Assembly (NCBI GenBank): GCA_011523545.1 | Contig: WTGN01000092.1 | Location: 29,686-93,685 of the forward strand | Direction: 5' to 3' | DNA length: 64,000 nucleotides | Origin: Chloroflexota bacterium | GTDB taxonomy: Bacteria; Chloroflexota; Anaerolineae; Aggregatilineales; Phototrophicaceae | Shown here: in pieces, positions 19,229 to 27,356 of the stretch | Layout: each line of letters opens with the position of its first letter | Numbering within the stretch: the stretch's first letter is position 1 | Position numbers and translations under genes: made by a program | Notes under the pieces: model-generated | Databases searched by the model: none | What the model was told of the DNA's origin: nothing | The model's input: the letters and a program-made list of their open reading frames with translations, nothing else

Positions 19229-19714
19229 TTAACTTCGGACGACATCAGCAAAGGTAGCGCCCGTCACCTCGCGCAGAAGATCCAGGCTGATGGGGAAGAT
19301 CGCGCTGGCGCCGCCGCCGGCCGCGTAGACCGTTTCAAATCGCTTGAGCGTTTCATCTAGGTATAGATCAATGCCGCTGCTGCGGTGACCAATTGGCGGG
19401 ACGCCGCCGGGCCGATAACCGAGAATGGCCAGGCATTGCTCCGCATTCATCATGCGGACTCTCTTGCGCCCGACCGAGTAAAGCGCCGCCAGCTTGCGAT
19501 CGTCAACAGTCTGGTCGCCGCTGGTTAAGACGAGCGCGGGCGTCGTCTTGTTTATCATGTAGCCGAGGCTCTTGACGATCTGCCCCAATTCACAGCCGAC
19601 GTTGTCCGCCGCCTGCTGAGAGGTGGCGGTTGAGCGGTCAAAGGTGATAATCTCGATGTCCAAGCGCAGCCGGTCCAGCGCCGCCTGCACATCATGCACG
19701 CCCATCGCTCTCAT
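19229..19714 (-). CDS. YbaK/ProX-like aminoacyl-tRNA deacylase
   Basis: A 161-residue cytoplasmic protein of the YbaK/EbsC family, which clears misacylated tRNA such as Cys-tRNA(Pro) or Ala-tRNA(Pro). Family marks are TATSQQAADNVGCELGQIVKSLGY, ALVLTSGDQTVDDRKLA and the glycine-rich GYRPGGVPPIGH. I chose the ATG at 19714 because AGAGG lies 5 nt before it; an in-frame GTG at 19744 would add ten residues with no good ribosome-binding site. It is the last gene of a small minus-strand run with the membrane protein and DMT transporter genes. Substrate specificity is not resolved. Confidence 0.87.
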   Translation of the reverse strand: MRAMGVHDVQAALDRLRLDIEIITFDRSTATSQQAADNVGCELGQIVKSLGYMINKTTPALVLTSGDQTVDDRKLAALYSVGRKRVRMMNAEQCLAILGYRPGGVPPIGHRSSGIDLYLDETLKRFETVYAAGGGASAIFPISLDLLREVTGATFADVVRS

Positions 19715-19765
19715 GCCAGCCTCTCGAACAGGTACGGACGACACCTGCGGAGGGTGGTCCCTTCC

Positions 19766-20290
19766 TCAGTCGCCATAGAGCGTGCCGCCGGCATAGGTGA
19801 AGCTGTCGCTCGGCTCGGCATGTTCCGCCTGCGGATGATCGCGGGGCGTCATATTGAGCAGGATGCGCCGCCCGGCCGCCTCTACGTAATAAACATGAAG
19901 CGATTGGTCGGGCTTGATTTTGGTCTTGCGCGAAAGCCGCTGGTCAAAGCGAAAGGGCTCGCCAGACCTGTTGGTCAGGACCGTTTTACGCCAGAACATC
20001 CAACGCGGGTGCAGCCGCTCGGCGAATAGAATGCGATAATTAAGTTTCACGCGGGAGAAGCGCAATGCGCGCAGCACAATGGTGATGACGAAGCCGGCGA
20101 CCAGCGCCAAGACGACCGTGCGCCCGGCCGGCCCATAACGCCCGGCGATCAGGATCAGAGGCACGGAAAGAAGCATGAGCGTCGCCAGCGGTTCCGTAAT
20201 CAGCTCGACCCGTTGACGCGCCGAAAGCCGCCCGTGCCGATTGCGCTTGACATCTCTCAGGTGTTCACTCGGCAGTTGGTCGGGGCTCAT
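19766..20290 (-). CDS. Small membrane protein, two transmembrane segments, PH-like C-terminus
   Basis: About 174 residues from the ATG at 20290, which lies just after the DMT transporter stop and has AGGGA nearby. After a basic N-terminus (VKRNRHGRLSARQR), two hydrophobic stretches (LATLMLLSVPLILIAG and VVLALVAGFVITIVL) form a hairpin in the membrane. The remaining ~100 residues are cytoplasmic and beta-rich (VKLNYRILFAERLHPRWMF, RILLNMTPRDHP), somewhat like a bacterial PH domain. No function is recognised. It is probably co-transcribed with the flanking DMT transporter and YbaK-like genes. Confidence 0.7.
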   Translation of the reverse strand: MSPDQLPSEHLRDVKRNRHGRLSARQRVELITEPLATLMLLSVPLILIAGRYGPAGRTVVLALVAGFVITIVLRALRFSRVKLNYRILFAERLHPRWMFWRKTVLTNRSGEPFRFDQRLSRKTKIKPDQSLHVYYVEAAGRRILLNMTPRDHPQAEHAEPSDSFTYAGGTLYGD

Positions 20291-20300
20291 TGTCCATTCC

Positions 20301-21218
20301 CTATCCCGCCTCGTGGGCGATATTGAGATCAATCCGGTTTCTTGGGCGCAGCTGCAAGATGAGCACGCTGACGACAATCAGGGCAGCGCCCAGCCATTGC
20401 AGCGCGAATATGACTTCGCCCAAGATGAGCATGGACAGTATCATCGACAAGATCGGCTCCACCGTGCTCACCAGCGAAGCCTGGGCGGCGCCGATGCGCT
20501 GCAAGGCGAAGTTTACGGCGAAGACGGGCAGGACCGTGCCCAGGACGGCGACGCCGCCGAGCAGCATGAGCGTCATGGCGTTCTGCGGCAGTTGCAGCCC
20601 GCGCAACATGATCAGCAGCAGCATTGTGACCAGGGTGCCGTTCATCATGATCGCGCTCGCCCGCGATACATCTTCCAGGCCAGCGAGGACGCGCCGCGCG
20701 AGCAGATAATAAACGGCCAGAATCGCGGCGTTCAGCAAGGCCAAGGCGACGCCAACGGCATCAGCGCTTTCGGCTGTCCATTGATCCGGCACCGTCAGCG
20801 CCACGCCAATTAGCGCCAGCGCCAGCGCCAGCCAGGTCTTCGCCTTAATCTTCTCCCCCATGAGCCGCGATAGCAGCGCCACCATCGCCGGATAAGAGTA
20901 AAGCAGCACGACATAGGTACTGCCCGGCAAGCGCTCCAGGGCGAAGAATGCCGCCAGCACCGCTGCCGACACAATGAGGCCGATCGCCAGCAATTGGGCG
21001 ATGGGCATCATCTCGCGCGCGGATTCACCCGCCGGGCGCCGCCTCAACAACACCAGCGCCCAAATGATCGGGACCGCCAGCAGAAAGCGCCAGATCGCAA
21101 TATCCATCGGTTCAAAATTGGAATGCTGGTAGACGAGCTTCACCAAGGTCGGCGTGAAGGAAAAGCCCGCGGCCGCAAAAATTATCCAGAGAAAGCCTTC
21201 GCGTTCCCTGCGTGTCAT
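20301..21218 (-). CDS. DMT-family (EamA) transporter
   Basis: A 305-residue integral membrane protein with about ten hydrophobic helices arranged as two EamA repeats. The first contains FLLAVPIIWALVLL and LPGSTYVVLLYSYPAMVAL, the second GTVLPVFAVNFALQRIGAAQASLVSTVEPI. That last segment, with SLVSTVEPI, is the typical EamA signature. Family members export amino acids, nucleotides or other metabolites; the substrate here is unknown. It lies 112 bp downstream of nuoN on the same strand. I see no clear terminator between them, so read-through from the nuo cluster is possible. Confidence 0.88.
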   Translation of the reverse strand: MTRREREGFLWIIFAAAGFSFTPTLVKLVYQHSNFEPMDIAIWRFLLAVPIIWALVLLRRRPAGESAREMMPIAQLLAIGLIVSAAVLAAFFALERLPGSTYVVLLYSYPAMVALLSRLMGEKIKAKTWLALALALIGVALTVPDQWTAESADAVGVALALLNAAILAVYYLLARRVLAGLEDVSRASAIMMNGTLVTMLLLIMLRGLQLPQNAMTLMLLGGVAVLGTVLPVFAVNFALQRIGAAQASLVSTVEPILSMILSMLILGEVIFALQWLGAALIVVSVLILQLRPRNRIDLNIAHEAG

Positions 21219-21330
21219 GATCGCCCAGGAGATCTGCTTGACTGCATCATACCGAATATCGCGAAAATTGAAAACGAGGCGAGCCCTGGCTCAACCCCGT
21301 CCAAGCGCCGCGCCATTTGACCAAAGAAGC

Positions 21331-22869
21331 TTAGGCGATGCTCACCATGCTCACCAGATTGGTCGCCAGCGGGTAAAAGATGCCGAAGATCATCGTGCCC
21401 GCCAGCGCGATATTAATCGCCCAGCGAACATACGGGGTTTCCAGCGCCGGCTGCAGCTCGCCCGAGCCATCGCGCAGGTACATATTCACGATGACGCGCA
21501 CATAATAGAACGCGCTCACGACGCTGGTCAGAACGCCGACAACCGCCAGGCCAAACAAGCCAGCTTGGATCGCCGAAGCGAAGACCATGAACTTGCCGAC
21601 GAAGCCGGCGGTCAGCGGAATGCCGGTCAAGCTGAGCATGAAGATGGACATCGCCATCGCCATCACCGGGCGCGAGCGCGCCAAACCGGTGATGTCCTCG
21701 ATATTGCCGCCGCTGCCGTCCTCTTTTTCAATGGCCATGACCACCGCAAAGGCGCCCAGATTTGTGAACATATAGGCCATCATATAAACGAGCGCGCCTT
21801 GCGTGGCGGCGTCAATGACATTGGCTGTGCCGGCGGCCGCCACCGCCACCATGATGTAACCAGCATGGGCGATCGAAGAATATGCCAGCATCCGCTTCAA
21901 GCTGCGCTGCGATATGGCAACAAAATTCCCCAAAATCAGCGTTAATATTGCGATCACGGTCGCTGTCGATTGCCAGACCGCCGCCCCGCCCTCAGCCAGG
22001 ACTAAGACTGAGAGCCCAGTTACCAGCACGCGCAGCAGCGCCGCAAAGCCGCCGATTTTGGCGGTCACGCTCATGAAAGCCGTCACCGGCGTGGGCGCGC
22101 CTTCATATACATCCGGCGTCCACATGTGGAAGGGCACGACCGCCACTTTGAAACCCAGGCCGACAATGAGCAAGGCGGCGCCGATTAGGAGATAGAAGGC
22201 GGCGGACGACGTTTCGCCCACGATGCCGCCGGCGAGGTTGAAAATCTGCGGGATGTTGGTGGCCCCGGTCGCGCCATAGACCAGCGCCGCGCCGAAGACC
22301 AGAAATGCGCTGGAAAAGGCGCCCAGGATAAAGTACTTCATGCCGCTTTCTTCTGATTTCAGCGCCAATTCGCTCCCGTCATTCTTGATCGAGCGGAAAG
22401 CTGACAAGATGTAGAGCGGGATGCTCAAAAGCTCGAGCGCGACGAAGATGACAATCAGATCGTTGGCGGCAACCATGAACATCGCGCCGGCGGAAGAAAT
22501 CAGCGCCAGGATATAGTACTCGCCACGATGAATATCCGCGCGGTTGAGATAATCCCAGCTCATCAGGATCGCAATCAAAGTGGCGACGAGAATCACCATA
22601 TTCAGGAAGCCGGTGAAGGCGTCGGCGACAAACATGCCGTAGAGCGCGACCTGCTCGCCTTCCGCCGGCGCATAGACAAAGAGGTTCGCCAGGAAGCTGA
22701 CGCCCAGGCCGACGCATGCCATCACCGGCGTCCAATGCGCGCGGTCTTCGCCGGCGAAAAGATCAACCAGGACCAGAATCAGCGTCCAGGTCAGCAGCAG
22801 CGTACCGGGAAGCGTAGACGCCAGATTGGACTGCGCCAGGAACTCCGCGATGGTGGGCGATTCAAACAT
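21331..22869 (-). CDS. nuoN: NADH-quinone oxidoreductase subunit N
   Basis: Antiporter-like membrane subunit of complex I (512 residues, about 14 helices) that takes part in proton translocation. Conserved antiporter segments are visible: PLYILSAFRS after the Glu-bearing helix VIFVALELLSIPL, the KVAVVPFHMWTPDVYEGAP loop with its key Lys, and ISQRSLKRMLAYSSIAHAGY. It is the last gene of the nuoJ-N unit, 8 bp after nuoM. The length matches NuoN of other bacteria. Confidence 0.96.
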   Translation of the reverse strand: MFESPTIAEFLAQSNLASTLPGTLLLTWTLILVLVDLFAGEDRAHWTPVMACVGLGVSFLANLFVYAPAEGEQVALYGMFVADAFTGFLNMVILVATLIAILMSWDYLNRADIHRGEYYILALISSAGAMFMVAANDLIVIFVALELLSIPLYILSAFRSIKNDGSELALKSEESGMKYFILGAFSSAFLVFGAALVYGATGATNIPQIFNLAGGIVGETSSAAFYLLIGAALLIVGLGFKVAVVPFHMWTPDVYEGAPTPVTAFMSVTAKIGGFAALLRVLVTGLSVLVLAEGGAAVWQSTATVIAILTLILGNFVAISQRSLKRMLAYSSIAHAGYIMVAVAAAGTANVIDAATQGALVYMMAYMFTNLGAFAVVMAIEKEDGSGGNIEDITGLARSRPVMAMAMSIFMLSLTGIPLTAGFVGKFMVFASAIQAGLFGLAVVGVLTSVVSAFYYVRVIVNMYLRDGSGELQPALETPYVRWAINIALAGTMIFGIFYPLATNLVSMVSIA

Positions 22870-22877
22870 GTGCTCTC

Positions 22878-24485
22878 CTAGCGAACGAACAGGGCGACGA
22901 TGCTATCGACCGAGACATCCAGCAAGTTGAAGAAGACGATCGGCTGGATGCCCATCCAGAAGATCATGATGATGACCGGGATGAAAGCCGCCTTCTCGCT
23001 CCAGGTCAGCTTGTAGCCCTCCTCGCTGCTCAGTGGCCGCTTCAATTCGCCCATGAAGACGTGCTGGAACATCTTCAGCAGGTAAACCGCCGCCATGATG
23101 ACACCCAGCGTCGCAAAGAGCGTAAAAGCGAAGCCAAGATAATCGCTGCCTAGCGAGCCGAGCAGAATCGTGAATTCGCCGATGAAGCCGTTTAAGCCGG
23201 GCAAGCCCATGCTGCTGAGCGAGATGACCAGGCTGATCCCCCCGAACAGAGGCATCACCTTCCAGACGCCGCCATAATCAGCCATCTCTTTGGTATGCCA
23301 GCGCTCATAGAGCATGCCGACAATCAAGAAGAGGCCGCCGGTGCTGATGCCGTGATTGACCATCTGCAGGGTCGCGCCTTGAAGGCCCTGCGCGTTGAGA
23401 GCGAAGATGCCCACAACGACGAAGCCGAGGTGGCTGACCGACGAATAAGCGACCAGTTTCTTGACGTTGTCTTGCGCATAGCTGACCCAGGCGCCATAGA
23501 TGATGCCGACGACGCCGAGAAAGGCGATGGTCGGCGCCCAGGCCACCGTCGCCTCGGGGAATAAATTCAAGTTGAAACGCACGATGCCATAGGTCCCCAT
23601 CTTTAGCAGCACGCCGGCCAGGATCACCGAACCGGCTGTTGGCGCCTGCACATGCGCGTCTGGCAGCCAGCTGTGGAAGGGGAAGATCGGCACTTTGATG
23701 GCGAAGGCCACCAGGAAGCCCAGGAAGAGCCAGCTCTCAACTGAATTGAACAGGAAGCCCGCGCCTTCGCTTTCGCCTTCGGGGCCAACCGCATCCCAGT
23801 AGGTGCCCTCGCCCTCCCAGGAATGCACGCGCTCGATCACGCCGACATCGCCGCCGGCGCTGTAGGTGCTGAAGGTGCCGGCACGATTGCCAACATACAG
23901 GATGGCGATCAGCATCAGAATCGAGCCTGCCATCGTATACAGGAAGAACTTGACGGCGGCGTAGATCCGCTCTTCCGAGCCCCAGATGCCGATCAGGAAA
24001 TACATCGGCACCAGCGTCACTTCCCAGAAGACGTAGAAGATGATCAAATCGTGAACCACGAAGACGCCGATCATCGACCATTCCAGCAGCATCAGAAAGA
24101 TGTAGTAGAGCTTCTCGCGCCCGCGCTCTTCAAAGATGTGACTGCCGAAGGAGCCGAGGATCGAGATCGGCATGATGAAAGTCGTAAGCAGGACGAGCAG
24201 CATGCTGATGCCGTCGACGCCGACGAAATAACTGACGTTGATGACGGACTCGCCCAGCGAGACTTCGGCCCAGGTGTTGCGTTGCACCATCTGCAGCCCG
24301 GCCGTGGACGGATCAAAGTTGACCCACATCAGGACCGACGCGACAAAAGTAACGACGCTGGTCGCGAAGGCAACCCACTTCAGGTTCGCCTTCTGTGTCT
24401 CGCCATTCATGAATAAGAGAATGGCCAGCCCGACCATCGGCAGAAACAGCGTGATTGTAGTGAGCGAAAGTCCAGTTACATCCAT
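22878..24485 (-). CDS. nuoM: NADH-quinone oxidoreductase subunit M
   Basis: Second antiporter-like proton-pumping subunit (535 residues). Typical NuoM motifs: LLEWSMIGVFVVHDLIIFYVFWEVTLVPMY with the conserved Glu, KVPIFPFHSWLPDAHVQAPT, and VKKLVAYSSVSHLGFVVVGIF. About 30 additional polar residues near 200-235 (YSAGGDVGVIERVHSWEGEG) make one extracytoplasmic-type loop longer than usual. It sits between nuoL (15 bp) and nuoN (8 bp) in the same transcription unit. Confidence 0.96.
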   Translation of the reverse strand: MDVTGLSLTTITLFLPMVGLAILLFMNGETQKANLKWVAFATSVVTFVASVLMWVNFDPSTAGLQMVQRNTWAEVSLGESVINVSYFVGVDGISMLLVLLTTFIMPISILGSFGSHIFEERGREKLYYIFLMLLEWSMIGVFVVHDLIIFYVFWEVTLVPMYFLIGIWGSEERIYAAVKFFLYTMAGSILMLIAILYVGNRAGTFSTYSAGGDVGVIERVHSWEGEGTYWDAVGPEGESEGAGFLFNSVESWLFLGFLVAFAIKVPIFPFHSWLPDAHVQAPTAGSVILAGVLLKMGTYGIVRFNLNLFPEATVAWAPTIAFLGVVGIIYGAWVSYAQDNVKKLVAYSSVSHLGFVVVGIFALNAQGLQGATLQMVNHGISTGGLFLIVGMLYERWHTKEMADYGGVWKVMPLFGGISLVISLSSMGLPGLNGFIGEFTILLGSLGSDYLGFAFTLFATLGVIMAAVYLLKMFQHVFMGELKRPLSSEEGYKLTWSEKAAFIPVIIMIFWMGIQPIVFFNLLDVSVDSIVALFVR

Positions 24486-24500
24486 AGGACTGCGTTCTCC

Positions 24501-26999
24501 TTAAGCGCCGCCTGCGAGCAGCGTCTGAATAAAGGGAGTTATCATCAGGGCAATGACCGCGACAACGCCGATGAACAGAACCACCGCGTAGAGCCGCACG
24601 TAGCCGGTCTGCGAGCGCCGCATCCACTCCGCCGCCCGCTGCACAAACAGGCCAACGCCATTTACCGCACCGTCGACAATGCCGAGGTCAAATGGCTTGC
24701 TGAGCAATTCGCCAATCGTGTCGAAGCCGCGCTTGATGATGCTGTCGTGGAAATAATTGTGCAGGAAATCCCAGTCAACGCGGTCGGCGAGGAAGGTCGC
24801 CAGCCTGTTGAAGGGCTGCTCGATTACAGCGGTGTAAATCTCGTCCCAATAGAGACGCGCGTTGGCCAGCCGGAAAAGCGCCCGCGAGCCGCCGCCCGCT
24901 TCCAGCAGATCGCGATTGCCGCTCGCCAAGCCATTGCCTTTGTATATGCGATTGGCGACGAGTATGGAAACGATTCCCAGAGCCAGGGCGATGCCGGCGA
25001 CCGAGACATTGAAATCCAATGAGTGGCCGCGCGAGACGCTGACAAGGCTGTGTTCCAGGAAATGCTTAAACTCGTAGGAGGCATAGAGTCCGTCGAAAAT
25101 CGGTGTTGACTTCGGCACATTGATGAAGCCGATGAAGATGCTGAAAATCGCCAGAATCAGCAGCGGCAGCAGCATCGCGCCATTGCTCTCCGGCGCCTGC
25201 TCAGCCGCTTCGCTGCGCGCGTCATCAAAGAAGACGAGCACGATTTGACGCCACATGTAGAAGGCGGTGAAGGCGGCCGCGATCAGCAGCACGCCAAAGG
25301 CGATGAAGCCGCTCAAGTCGTTGTGCTCAAAGCCCTCAAACCAGGCATCAGCCAGGATTTCGTCTTTCGACCAGAAGCCGGCGAAGGGGAAGATCCCGGC
25401 CAGCGCCAACGTACCGATCAGATATGTGATGTAGGTGATGGGCATCCGCTTGCGCAAGCCGCCCATATTGCGCATATCCTGGGCATCGAACCCCCCCTCG
25501 GTCCCCCCATCGCTATGGGGGGACGAATCGTCGTCGTGATGGTCATCGCCGTGGCCATGCTCATGCGCGTGATGATGGCCGTGCTCAACGCCATGGATTA
25601 CCGAGCCGCTGCCGAGGAAGAGCAGGGCCTTGAAGACCGCATGCGTGACCAGGTGGAACATCGCCGCCACGTAAGCGCCAATGCCGACCGCCGCCACCAT
25701 GAAGCCGAGCTGCGAGATCGTCGAATAAGCCAGCACGCGTTTGATATCCCACTGACCCAGCGCGATGTAACCCGCCATGAGCGCAGTGCCCGCGCCGACC
25801 AGCGTGATGATCAAGCCGATGACATAGCCGCCGTGATTCAACTCCCACAAGAAGACATTGGAGCGCACCAGTATGAACACGCCGGCGGTCACCATCGTCG
25901 CCGCATGAATTAGCGCGCTCACCGGAGTCGGCCCCGCCATCGCGTCCGGCAGCCAGACGAAGAGCGGAATCTGCGCCGATTTCCCGGTGACGCCGAGAAG
26001 CACAAATAGCGCGATCAAGAGGATGACATCATCGAATGCCATCTGGAAACTGCCGAAGTCAACAATCTCACCTTGGCCAAAGCGCTCGGTCGTCTGCCCG
26101 AAAACGCCAAGGAGTTCGACATCAAAATGCTGATTGTCGCAGTAGATGGCGCGAATATCGTTGGCAAGCGGATTGGCGGCGCTGTGCGCCTCATCGTCGT
26201 GGGCCTCATCCGCATGTCCATCGCCGCCTGCCGGGACGCACTTGTAAGCCTCGTCATAGTCGTCGCCGGCCGCTTCCGCGTCCTCTTTATGGTCCAGCAG
26301 ACCGTTGTGCTCGCGCCAGTGAACGAGGTACTTCGCTTCGGTATTGGGCAGCTCGCCCGCCTTATGAAAATCGAGCGTGCCAAAGGTCCAGAAGATCAAG
26401 AACATCGCCATCAGCAAGCCGAAATCACCGATGCGATTGACGATGAAGGCTTTGCGCGCGGCGTTGCTGTTCTTCCAGCCCTCGGGCGCCTTCTTGTCCC
26501 ACCAGAAGCCGATGAGCAAGAAGGAGCACAAGCCCACACCCTCCCAGCCGACGAATAGCATCAGGAAATTATTCGCCGTGACCAGGATGAGCATGAAGGC
26601 CAGGAACATATTCAGGTAGGCGAAAAAGCGCGGATACCATTTGTCGCCGTGCATGTAGCCGCGGGCGTAGAGATGAATCAGCGAGCCGACGCCAGTCACG
26701 ACCAGCATCATCGTCACGCTGAGCGAATCTACCCGCTGCTGCCAGGAGATATCGAGCCCGATGGAGTCGATCCGCAGCCAGCCATCAACAAAGGGCGGGT
26801 AGACGACGGCGGCGCCGCCGTTTGTGCCCGTCACATAAGTCAAGAGAAGCAATGAAATAATGAAGGCGAAGATGGAAGCGAAACAAGCGATATAGCCCGA
26901 CCATTTTTCTTCGAACCTGGCGCCGAAGAAAAAATTGACAAATGCGCCGAGCGCCGGCACAAGTATCACAAGCGGGACTAGAAGCGGGAGGTTTTCCAT
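24501..26999 (-). CDS. nuoL: NADH-quinone oxidoreductase subunit L, with two acidic/His-rich insertions
   Basis: The largest antiporter-like subunit of complex I; it also carries the long lateral helix. At 832 residues it is about 200 longer than most NuoL. Core motifs are intact: LFVGWEGVGLCSFLLIGFWW, SAQIPLFVWLPDAMAGPTPVSALIHAATMVTAG and IKRVLAYSTISQLGFM. One insertion (about residues 218-313) is acidic with several His (DGHADEAHDDEAHSAANP). A second (about 470-506) is strikingly His-rich (HHHAHEHGHGDDHH) and ends in residues encoded by a DNA palindrome at 25501-25524. The frame is open throughout, so the insertions are tolerated. Both could bind metal ions, but no evidence shows it. Confidence 0.95.
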   Translation of the reverse strand: MENLPLLVPLVILVPALGAFVNFFFGARFEEKWSGYIACFASIFAFIISLLLLTYVTGTNGGAAVVYPPFVDGWLRIDSIGLDISWQQRVDSLSVTMMLVVTGVGSLIHLYARGYMHGDKWYPRFFAYLNMFLAFMLILVTANNFLMLFVGWEGVGLCSFLLIGFWWDKKAPEGWKNSNAARKAFIVNRIGDFGLLMAMFLIFWTFGTLDFHKAGELPNTEAKYLVHWREHNGLLDHKEDAEAAGDDYDEAYKCVPAGGDGHADEAHDDEAHSAANPLANDIRAIYCDNQHFDVELLGVFGQTTERFGQGEIVDFGSFQMAFDDVILLIALFVLLGVTGKSAQIPLFVWLPDAMAGPTPVSALIHAATMVTAGVFILVRSNVFLWELNHGGYVIGLIITLVGAGTALMAGYIALGQWDIKRVLAYSTISQLGFMVAAVGIGAYVAAMFHLVTHAVFKALLFLGSGSVIHGVEHGHHHAHEHGHGDDHHDDDSSPHSDGGTEGGFDAQDMRNMGGLRKRMPITYITYLIGTLALAGIFPFAGFWSKDEILADAWFEGFEHNDLSGFIAFGVLLIAAAFTAFYMWRQIVLVFFDDARSEAAEQAPESNGAMLLPLLILAIFSIFIGFINVPKSTPIFDGLYASYEFKHFLEHSLVSVSRGHSLDFNVSVAGIALALGIVSILVANRIYKGNGLASGNRDLLEAGGGSRALFRLANARLYWDEIYTAVIEQPFNRLATFLADRVDWDFLHNYFHDSIIKRGFDTIGELLSKPFDLGIVDGAVNGVGLFVQRAAEWMRRSQTGYVRLYAVVLFIGVVAVIALMITPFIQTLLAGGA
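25501..25524. repeat. Perfect palindrome inside nuoL
   Basis: The arms GTCCCCCCAT and ATGGGGGGAC pair perfectly over 10 bp around a CGCT loop. Just upstream lies another C-rich run (25491-25497) followed by TCGG, so the locus also has a partial direct repeat. It is translated in frame as part of the His/Asp/Gly-rich NuoL insertion. Confidence 0.75.
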
Positions 27000-27028
27000 T
27001 GGCTCAAGCCTCTTCCGATGGCGATCTG

Positions 27029-27337
27029 TCAGCCTCGCATCTGCTGCAAGTCGTCAATATTGATACTCCGGCGTTCGCGGAAGATATTCACAATCAGCGC
27101 CAGGCCGACCGCTACTTCGGCCGCCGCCACGGTCATCACAAAGAATACAAACACATGCCCGTTGACCTGGCCCCACTCGCGCGCGAAAGCCACCAATGCA
27201 ATGTTCGCCGAATTCAGCATCAACTCAACCGACATAAAAACCAGGATGGCGTTCCGGCGCATGAGCACGCCCAGCGCGCCCAGCAAGAACAGCACCATGC
27301 TCAAGACGATATAGGGTTCGGTGCCGATTGGATTCAT
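27029..27337 (-). CDS. nuoK: NADH-quinone oxidoreductase subunit K
   Basis: Small three-helix membrane subunit of complex I. From the ATG at 27337 the product is 102 residues, the standard length. It contains RRNAILVFMSVELMLNSANI with the essential Glu in the second helix and MTVAAAEVAVGLALIV with the second conserved Glu. I rejected the longer in-frame start at 27376 because it only adds residues that overlap the end of nuoJ; GGGGGAAAG lies before the chosen start. The gene begins about 20 bp after the nuoJ stop. Confidence 0.95.
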   Translation of the reverse strand: MNPIGTEPYIVLSMVLFLLGALGVLMRRNAILVFMSVELMLNSANIALVAFAREWGQVNGHVFVFFVMTVAAAEVAVGLALIVNIFRERRSINIDDLQQMRG

Positions 27338-27356
27338 CGCCTGCTTTCCCCCGCCA

